Positions 8,649-13,476 of a DNA stretch of 13,476 nucleotides are shown one piece after another. The position numbers and the translations under genes were made by a program. The DNA comes from Myxococcota bacterium (GTDB lineage Bacteria > Myxococcota_A > Polyangia > HGW-17 > JAJRWW01): positions 1-13,476 of the forward strand of contig JAJRWW010000479.1 of assembly GCA_024276595.1 (NCBI GenBank), given 5' to 3'. The notes beneath the pieces are model-generated. The model saw nothing but the letters and a program-made list of their open reading frames with translations. It was not told where the DNA came from and searched no databases. Within the stretch, counting starts at the first letter, position 1. Every line of letters begins with the position of its first letter.

Positions 8649-10343
8649 TCACTGCTGCCGTCCATCGGTGGCTCTGGGGCCGTGAGACGATCCTGATGGG
8701 CCTGATGGGCCTGATGGGCCCGCTCCTCCGGGCTCGCCCAGCTCGCCGGTGAGGCGCGCAACCAGCACCGTGGCCGACAGGTCCCCGGTGACGTTGACCG
8801 CCGTCCTGAACATGTCCAGCAGCCGATCCACCCCCAGGATGAGCGCGATGCCGGATATGGGCACGCCGATGGCAGTCAGCACCATGGCGAGCGTGATGAT
8901 CCCTGCCCCCGGGACGCCCGCGGCACCCACCGAGGCGATGGTGGCCGTAAAGAGCACCTCGAGCTGCTGGGGCACTGTCAGGCTGACGCCAAACACCTGG
9001 GCAATGAAGACCGCCGCCACCCCCTGGTACAGGGCGGTGCCGTCCATGTTCACCGTCGCCCCCAGGGGCAGCACAAAGCTGGAGACGCGGCCCGAGGCGC
9101 CCAGGTTCTCCTGAGCCACGCGTATGGAGACGGGCAGCGTCGCGGAGCTGGAGGACGTGGAGAAGGCGATGAGCTGAGCCTGACGAGCTCCCCTGAAGAA
9201 GCGCAGCAGGGGGTAGCGCGCCAGCACCCTCACGGCGAGGCCGTAGGTAAGCAGCCCATGGACCAGCAGCGCCCCCAGGACCACGAGGCTGTACACCAGC
9301 AAGGCGGACAGCACCCCCGTGCCGGCAGTGCCCGACACCTCCGCCAGCAGCGCCAACACCCCGAAGGGCGCCAGCTCCATCACGAGCTGCACCACTCGCA
9401 CCATCACGTGGTTCACCGACTCGAAGAACTCCAGGGCCGGCCTGGCGCGCGCGGCCGGCAGCATCAGAAACCCCACCCCCAGCACAAGGGCAAAGACGAT
9501 GACCTGCAGCATGTCCGGGTGACGCCTGGATGCCGCCCAGAGGGGGACGTCCGGGACCATGTCCACCAGCCGGTTCAGAAACCCGGTGCGCGCCACCTTG
9601 TCCGGCTTCACCTTCTCGGATGCTGTCTGGGCGTAGGACTGCGCGAGGCGCTCTCTGTCTCCGGGCTTCACGAAGCGCCCTGGCTTCACCACGTTGGCAC
9701 AGACGAGGCCGATGGAGATGGCCAGCGCCGTTGTGAGGAGAAAGTAGCCGATGGTGATTCCACCCATGCGCCCCAGCTTGCTCAGTGAGCCAAGGGAGGC
9801 CACGCCGATGAGCAGAGATGCGAACACCAGGGGCACGATTACCATCTTGATTAGCCGCAAGAAGAGGCGCCCGAAGGGGCTGAGCGCCCCCAGCAGGGAA
9901 TGGCCAAGGCTGCTGGTGGGCGCAGGGGCGTCGTCCACGGCCACGTACCCCTCCAGGGTCCGCGAGGCGGGCGCAGGTCGGACACCTCGCCCAAAGCCAT
10001 AGCTCTTCGCGCGAGCGGCGGCCTTCAGTGTGTAGCGGACCTTGTAGTAGGATCTGGCGTCTGGCCCCCTCACCCTCCCGAGCAGATCCATCGACAGCCT
10101 CTCCCTGCCGCCAGTGGGTGGCAACCTCTCGGCGTCGGCCCGGGGCTCGGAGAGCACCCTTGCCCGACTCCGCTGCTCGAAAACGAGCGCGTCCTTGGGC
10201 AGCAGAGGCGACCGCGGCCCCAGGGTCAGCCCCAGGATCACTCCCAGCACCATGCCGATGAGGATGCGGCCGGGCAAAGACACTCGCCGCCACCATGGGC
10301 GCGCAGGAGGGGACTCTCGCGGAGGATCCTCGGTTCTCGTCAC
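8649..10343 (-). CDS. Sodium/proton:dicarboxylate or acidic amino acid symporter (DAACS family) with SH3-like insertion
   Basis: A 564-residue protein from GTG 10343, the start that leaves a short basic tail before the first helix (GRILIGMVLGVILGLTLG). An insertion of about 90 residues after that helix (about 51-142) contains RARVLSEPRADAERL, YYKVRY and LEGYVAVDD, resembling an SH3b fold. The transporter core follows: MVIVPLVFASLL, the Ser-rich tip STSSSSATLP (395-403), NMDGTALYQ (432-440), the second tip GVPGAG, and D506-x3-D510-M-F-R513-T-x-x-N517-x-x-x-D521. The last set matches the substrate and sodium residues of GltPh (D390, D394, R397, N401, D405), so acidic amino acids or C4-dicarboxylates are the likely substrates. 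The C-terminus carries three GPS repeats. It faces the 249-residue gene divergently. Confidence 0.9.
   Translation of the reverse strand: MTRTEDPPRESPPARPWWRRVSLPGRILIGMVLGVILGLTLGPRSPLLPKDALVFEQRSRARVLSEPRADAERLPPTGGRERLSMDLLGRVRGPDARSYYKVRYTLKAAARAKSYGFGRGVRPAPASRTLEGYVAVDDAPAPTSSLGHSLLGALSPFGRLFLRLIKMVIVPLVFASLLIGVASLGSLSKLGRMGGITIGYFLLTTALAISIGLVCANVVKPGRFVKPGDRERLAQSYAQTASEKVKPDKVARTGFLNRLVDMVPDVPLWAASRRHPDMLQVIVFALVLGVGFLMLPAARARPALEFFESVNHVMVRVVQLVMELAPFGVLALLAEVSGTAGTGVLSALLVYSLVVLGALLVHGLLTYGLAVRVLARYPLLRFFRGARQAQLIAFSTSSSSATLPVSIRVAQENLGASGRVSSFVLPLGATVNMDGTALYQGVAAVFIAQVFGVSLTVPQQLEVLFTATIASVGAAGVPGAGIITLAMVLTAIGVPISGIALILGVDRLLDMFRTAVNVTGDLSATVLVARLTGELGEPGGAGPSGPSGPSGSSHGPRATDGRQQ
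8692..8718 (-). repeat. 9-bp tandem repeat, three copies, in the transporter 3' end
   Basis: Three exact copies of CCTGATGGG (plus strand). In the transporter frame they encode Gly-Pro-Ser three times in the cytoplasmic tail. The unit length keeps the frame. Confidence 0.9.
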
Positions 10344-10483
10344 TGCAGGAGGATATCCCCCCCTCGCCCCGGTGTCCAGCCGCCCCGACGCCAGCCACCC
10401 CACAACCGCCCCTCGGGACGGGCCCGGTCCTGCGCCAGGGCTGGGCCGACCACGTCGGTACGTCCAGCACCGGGAAAATGTGC

Positions 10484-10489
10484 TAATCT
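10484..10489 (+). promoter_or_regulatory. Possible -10 box of the 249-residue gene
   Basis: TAATCT lies seven bases before ATG 10497, and no Shine-Dalgarno sequence is seen between them. This would fit a leaderless transcript. No convincing -35 box is present at 16-18 bases, so the call is tentative. Confidence 0.3.
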
Positions 10490-10496
10490 TGCGTCC

Positions 10497-11246
10497 ATGG
10501 GAATCAAGATCACCTACCGCGGAAGTCTTCGGGACCCGGACCTCGTCGATGCGCTCGTGGCGGACCTGCAGGGTCTGGCGCAACGGATGGGCTGGCAGGC
10601 GTGGACCTATGAGGAGCTGGTCGAGAAGGGAGAAGCGGAGCCGAGCGGGCTTCGGGGCGTCACCCTGAAGTTGCATCCCCGATGCGAGCTGCTGCACCTG
10701 CACGTGGACGAGGCGGGGCTGCTCGTCAACCATTTCTACCATGCGATGGTCCACGACAAGGCGCGTTTCAAGCAGGTGTTCGACATGCTCCGCGAGAACC
10801 AGCGTCAGCTCGAAGAGCTCGGGTTCCTCGGCAGTCAACCCGCTCCAAAGGGTGCGGAGGCCGCCAGAGGGCAGAACATGGAGGCAGGGCCCAAGGTCTT
10901 CTCGCCGGACCTCACCGCCCTGGACCTCGGGGAGGGGCTCCGCTACAACTGGATCACGACCCAGAGCGGAGGGGTTGAGGCCCATGTGGCCGCCTGCGAA
11001 ACGCTCGACCACGTGAAGACATGCTACGCACCCGATCTCGAAGTCGAGGACGACGCCGGCTACTTCGAGCATCGCGATCTGGAGAGGCTTCAGGTCCGGC
11101 TGGCCGAGATCGACTTTGTCATCGACCGCTTCAACGCCGCGGCCGGTCGCCTTGCCGAGGAGCGCACGCCAGAGCTCACGACGGTCGTAGAGCTAATCGA
11201 CAAGCTGATGGAGTACTTCGACGAGGCGCGGCAGAAGCCCCATTGA
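10497..11246 (+). CDS. Conserved-looking cytoplasmic protein of unknown function
   Basis: A 249-residue protein with no signal peptide or membrane segment. Residues 1-115 look like a compact alpha/beta domain: MGIKITYRGSLRD, a helix LVDALVADLQGLAQRMG, then VTLKLHPRCELLHLHVDEAGLL and NHFYHAMVHDKARFKQVFDML. A short Ala/Gly linker (about 120-132) is followed by a second domain with GVEAHVAACETLDHVK, DLEVEDDAGYFEHRD and two C-terminal helices rich in Glu and Leu. The balance of charged and hydrophobic residues and strong GC bias at third positions support a real gene. The pattern feels familiar from uncharacterised myxobacterial proteins, but I cannot name a family. The start lacks a ribosome site. 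Divergent from the transporter, with 153 bases between. Confidence 0.8.
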   Translation: MGIKITYRGSLRDPDLVDALVADLQGLAQRMGWQAWTYEELVEKGEAEPSGLRGVTLKLHPRCELLHLHVDEAGLLVNHFYHAMVHDKARFKQVFDMLRENQRQLEELGFLGSQPAPKGAEAARGQNMEAGPKVFSPDLTALDLGEGLRYNWITTQSGGVEAHVAACETLDHVKTCYAPDLEVEDDAGYFEHRDLERLQVRLAEIDFVIDRFNAAAGRLAEERTPELTTVVELIDKLMEYFDEARQKPH

Positions 11247-11439
11247 ATCCCCTCCATGGACCCACCAGCATAGTAGAGAAGCCGGCCAATGCTGCGCCGC
11301 TGCTCCGTGCTTCGACCCACGCGCCGTACCGATGCCCGCGACCTTCTCGTATCCTCGTGCTTCTTGCCGGCGTTGGCAAACGCGTATCTCGTGACACGCG
11401 GAGTGGGTCAAGGTCGACGGTGGAAAATGATCGCCAGGT

Positions 11440-11465
11440 CGCACCCGGTCGGGTAGTCGGGTGCG
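11440..11465 (-). terminator. Possible hairpin terminator after the HMG-CoA synthase gene
   Basis: A perfect 8-bp stem (CGCACCCG / CGGGTGCG) with a 10-base loop begins four bases after the stop codon at 11470. Going leftwards it is followed by mixed sequence and only a short T4 run about 14 bases later, so it is not a classic intrinsic terminator. Confidence 0.35.
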
Positions 11466-11469
11466 CCGC

Positions 11470-12984
11470 TCATGGAACCCAGCGGTAGTACTCCACGCCG
11501 ATGTCCTGGAAGGCAGGGCTCGTGGCGCGTCCGACGCGATCTATCACAAAGCCGCTTCGGGGAAGGTCCGACAGGCAGGGGTCTGGACGGCCGTCGTGCA
11601 ACGCCTCGTACTGAGCCTGGGAGAGGTCCACCGGGTCGGCCAATGCCTCGGCGAAGCCGATGCGAGCCGCCGGCTCCCGCCAGCCATCCACAACGTGCAG
11701 GGGCAGGGCCTCGGCCGCGTCTCCGCTGCCGTAGCCCACGCACACGAACTCACGGCTCTCCAGGGCCTGTGCCCGGTCGTGGGCCTCCTCGAAGGCGGCG
11801 CCCAGCCAGGCGGGCAGCGAGGCGGTGTACAGGTTGCCCAGGTCTCGGGTCCACTGGTCGCCCAGGGTCATCTTCCGCCTCACAAAGTCCTGAAACTCGT
11901 CGGTGCGCCGGTAGTGGGAGGCCAGGGCGGCGAGGTGTGGGCAGGGCGGTCGGTTCACGCCCTGCTCTCGCGCCCACTCAAAGAAGCTCGGCCCAAAGCC
12001 CACCTCCTGCTCGATGGCCTCGAAGGAGACCCCCGCCTCGGCGCACAGCCGCTCGAGGCCCTCACGCTCCATCGGATCCACGGCAAGCCCCCACACGAGC
12101 AAGGTGGCGAGGGCCTGCTGGGGCATGCGGTGGTAGGGCCGATGGAAGAAGATCCCGGCCACGCGGTCGAAGTACTCACGGGGGCGCAACCTCTGCCTGG
12201 CGAGCAGGGCCGCCATGGCGTGGGCCACGGCGTCGGTGTAGCACACCGTCGAGTAGCGGCCGTTGAACACCGGGAAGTCCCGGGGGCACACGCCGTGCAC
12301 GGGCGGCATGTCACCAATAAAGTGTCGGGCCATGGGTTTGCGAAAATCCACGCCGCGGTAGTCCGAGGAGCTCCCGCCCCTCCACACGTCCAGCTCAAAG
12401 AGCCTGGGGCGGGGCTCCAGCAGGAAGGCCACGGCTCCAGCGCCCTGGGTCTGCTCTCCGGAGCTGCCCCTGGCGTACTCGGCCACGTCGGCGCTCACCA
12501 CGATGGCCGTGCGCTCGAGGCCATCGCAGGAGAGGTAGCGCAAGGCACCCTTGAGAGCGTAGATCCCGCCCAGGCAGGCCTGCTTGAACTCCGGCACCTC
12601 GCAGCTCCTGGCCAGCCGTGGCCGCCCCATCTCCTCCAGAGCGCGGTCCACCATGCCCTTGATGATCACCGTGCCAGCGGCGTTGTCAGTGCTCGACTCG
12701 GTGCCAAAGCCCAGAAAGCCCACGGACTGCGGGTCCACGTGGTACTGCAAGATCAGGCGCAGCACGGCATTGGCCGCCATGGTGTAGACACTCTCGTGGG
12801 GAGCGCAGACCCGAAAGCTGCGTCCAACCACGGCCTCGACCTTGGGCCAGGGCTCCCCCCTCCAGGAGCACCAGTCCTGCAGGCGTACCCGGAGCCGCGG
12901 CACGTAGATGGCAATCCCACTCACCCCGGGGAGATCCTGTCCGGGGAGATCCTGTCCGGGGAGATCCTGTCTAGCTCCATGCAT
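11470..12984 (-). CDS. mvaS: Hydroxymethylglutaryl-CoA synthase (MvaS-like)
   Basis: A 504-residue protein. Enzymes of this thiolase-fold family condense acetyl-CoA with acetoacetyl-CoA to HMG-CoA, feeding the mevalonate pathway. In myxobacteria HMG-CoA also feeds an alternative isovaleryl-CoA route. The catalytic triad is visible: E96 in FGTESSTDN, C137 in EFKQACLGG and H281 in FFHRPYHRM. Further family motifs are SADVAEYARGSSGEQTQGAGAVAFLL, split here as ADVAEYA and EQTQGAGAVA, then GNLYTASLPAWL and VGYGSGDAAEAL. The length is nearer animal enzymes (about 500) than common bacterial MvaS (about 390). The start has a strong AAGGAG site seven bases upstream, so the repeat-derived N-terminus (QDLPG three times) is translated. 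No other pathway gene is adjacent. A polyketide beta-branching role is less likely, as no ACP or PKS genes are seen. Confidence 0.88.
   Translation of the reverse strand: MHGARQDLPGQDLPGQDLPGVSGIAIYVPRLRVRLQDWCSWRGEPWPKVEAVVGRSFRVCAPHESVYTMAANAVLRLILQYHVDPQSVGFLGFGTESSTDNAAGTVIIKGMVDRALEEMGRPRLARSCEVPEFKQACLGGIYALKGALRYLSCDGLERTAIVVSADVAEYARGSSGEQTQGAGAVAFLLEPRPRLFELDVWRGGSSSDYRGVDFRKPMARHFIGDMPPVHGVCPRDFPVFNGRYSTVCYTDAVAHAMAALLARQRLRPREYFDRVAGIFFHRPYHRMPQQALATLLVWGLAVDPMEREGLERLCAEAGVSFEAIEQEVGFGPSFFEWAREQGVNRPPCPHLAALASHYRRTDEFQDFVRRKMTLGDQWTRDLGNLYTASLPAWLGAAFEEAHDRAQALESREFVCVGYGSGDAAEALPLHVVDGWREPAARIGFAEALADPVDLSQAQYEALHDGRPDPCLSDLPRSGFVIDRVGRATSPAFQDIGVEYYRWVP
12926..12970 (-). repeat. 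15-bp tandem repeat, three exact copies, at the HMG-CoA synthase N-terminus
   Basis: The unit CCGGGGAGATCCTGT (plus strand) occurs three times without mismatch. On the coding strand it gives QDLPG three times, just before the first strand of the enzyme (GIAIYVP). The unit is a multiple of three, so copy-number changes keep the frame. Confidence 0.95.
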
Positions 12985-13032
12985 GGCTCTACTCCTTGCA
13001 AAAAGAACCGAAAAAACAGTGTTATGGTAAAC

Positions 13033-13057
13033 AGAACTTCGTTCTACCCCCAGAACT
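13033..13057. promoter_or_regulatory. Operator-like AGAAC repeats at the HMG-CoA synthase promoter
   Basis: A perfect inverted repeat AGAAC-TTC-GTTCT at 13033-13045 lies just downstream of the predicted transcription start. A second AGAACT, in direct orientation to the first half, lies at 13052-13057 and overlaps the -10 box. This placement suits a repressor. The regulator is not encoded in the window. Confidence 0.45.
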
Positions 13058-13083
13058 ATATTATCGTCTCAGTTTAGAGTCAC
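13055..13083 (-). promoter_or_regulatory. Sigma-70-type promoter of the HMG-CoA synthase gene
   Basis: Minus strand: GTGACT (13078-13083), a 17-base spacer, then TATAGT (13055-13060). It lies within one of the few AT-rich stretches of the window. The predicted start near 13048 gives a leader of about 64 bases before ATG 12984. Confidence 0.6.
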
Positions 13084-13105
13084 GTTTTTTCTGGCAGGCC
13101 GAGGA

Positions 13106-13334
13106 GATACCCGATACCCGGTGTCCGATACCCGATGCCCGATGCCCGATACCCGATGCCCGATGCCCGATACCCGGTGTCCGATACCCGATGCCCGATG
13201 CCCGATGCCCGATACCCGATGCCCGATGCCCGGTGCCCGATGCCCGATGCCCGATGCCCGATGCCCGATGCCCGATACCCGATGCCCGATGCCCGATGCC
13301 CGATGCCCGATACCCGATACCCGATGCCCGGTGG
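13106..13334. repeat. Heptanucleotide tandem array (CCGATRC, about 32 units)
   Basis: From 13111 there are 31 consecutive 7-mers, preceded by a partial unit and followed by a degenerate one (CCGGTGG). Nineteen are CCGATGC, nine CCGATAC, two CCGGTGT and one CCGGTGC. All variation falls on the fourth, sixth and seventh bases. Units 1-5 and units 9-13 have the same order of variants, so there is a 56-bp higher-order duplication. Because seven is not a multiple of three and the units lack stop codons, several frames stay open on both strands; those open frames are artefacts. It lies upstream of the HMG-CoA synthase promoter. Confidence 0.97.
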
Positions 13335-13476
13335 CGCCCAGGGTCGGCGCTTGCTACTATGTGCCAGGCTCCCTCCACGGCCTTCCAGGGGCATCCCCAA
13401 CTGGACGACCTGCCGGAGGGAGCTCCCCAGGGGCTGCCAACAGGCTCTGCATTTCATGAGGCTCTGCGCACAATGA
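13335..13476. other. Window end, no recognisable gene
   Basis: After the heptamer array, 142 bases remain. Open frames here are continuations of the repeat array or short and unlike protein. A minus-strand frame starting MKCRACWQPL at 13457 runs straight into the repeat and has no ribosome site, so I do not call it. Confidence 0.5.

Noticed and set aside
8509..10470. Minus-strand frame of 653 residues overlapping the transporter
   Set aside because: Wrong frame of the transporter; its translation is Gly/Arg/Ala-rich with no membrane helices.
11364..11400. Small hairpins (TTGCC/GGCAA and CGCGT/ACGCG) in the gap after the 249-residue gene
   Set aside because: Five-base stems without T runs, too weak to call terminators.
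11461..13077. Plus-strand frame of 538 residues opposite the HMG-CoA synthase
   Set aside because: The minus-strand gene carries the full catalytic triad, while this frame is His/Gly/Val-rich without motifs.
13106..13334. CRISPR array
   Set aside because: Units are contiguous 7-mers with no unique spacers, and no cas gene is present.
13061..13476. Several open frames through the heptamer array on both strands
   Set aside because: Seven-base units without stop codons keep many frames open; the peptides are only SGIGHRA-like or MPDARYP-like repeats.

Overview
This is a GC-rich window with dense coding on both strands and a strong preference for G or C at third codon positions. The gene types point to a myxobacterium-like member of the Myxococcota (Deltaproteobacteria in the older sense). 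They include a membrane Ser/Thr kinase with DWG in place of DFG and WD40 repeats, a sigma factor with the N-terminal style seen in that phylum, lipoproteins with Asp/Gly/Ser- or Asn-rich tethers, a Tat-exported Cys-bearing protein and an HMG-CoA synthase. The taxonomic call is an inference from protein style; no rRNA or marker gene is present.

Layout. (1) Positions 1-4002, minus strand: a signalling operon read right to left. It holds a lectin-fold-like lipoprotein (2914-4002), a kinase with an N-terminal anti-sigma-type zinc finger and a WD40 exterior (311-2881), and the start of an ECF-like sigma factor (1-314) whose ATG overlaps the kinase stop codon. (2) Positions 4003-5502: a spacer, then a divergent pair of small exported Cys-containing proteins, one with a Sec/lipoprotein-like signal (minus) and one with a Tat signal (plus). 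(3) Positions 5575-6709, minus: a beta-helix lipoprotein broken by one base in a G9 run. (4) Positions 6952-8640, plus: a 562-residue protein made only of six tandem BRCT domains, with a good promoter and a perfect 16-bp palindrome abutting the -35 box. (5) Positions 8649-10343, minus: a DAACS (GltP/DctA) symporter with an SH3-like insertion after the first membrane helix. (6) Positions 10497-11246, plus: an unrecognised 249-residue cytoplasmic protein. (7) Positions 11470-12984, minus: an HMG-CoA synthase (MvaS-like) with a clear promoter and a tandem-repeat-derived N-terminus. (8) Positions 13106-13334: a heptanucleotide array of about 32 units, followed by 142 bases with no recognisable gene.

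The kinase, zinc finger and sigma factor form a plausible surface-signal-to-transcription circuit, with the lipoprotein as a possible sensor or output. The remaining genes look like separate transcription units. The most unusual items are the hexa-BRCT protein, the kinase/anti-sigma fusion coupled to a sigma factor, the SH3-like insertion in the transporter and the G9 frameshift. Short tandem repeats are common here: 7 bp x about 32, 15 bp x 3, 9 bp x 3, G9 and T9. They suggest frequent replication slippage.
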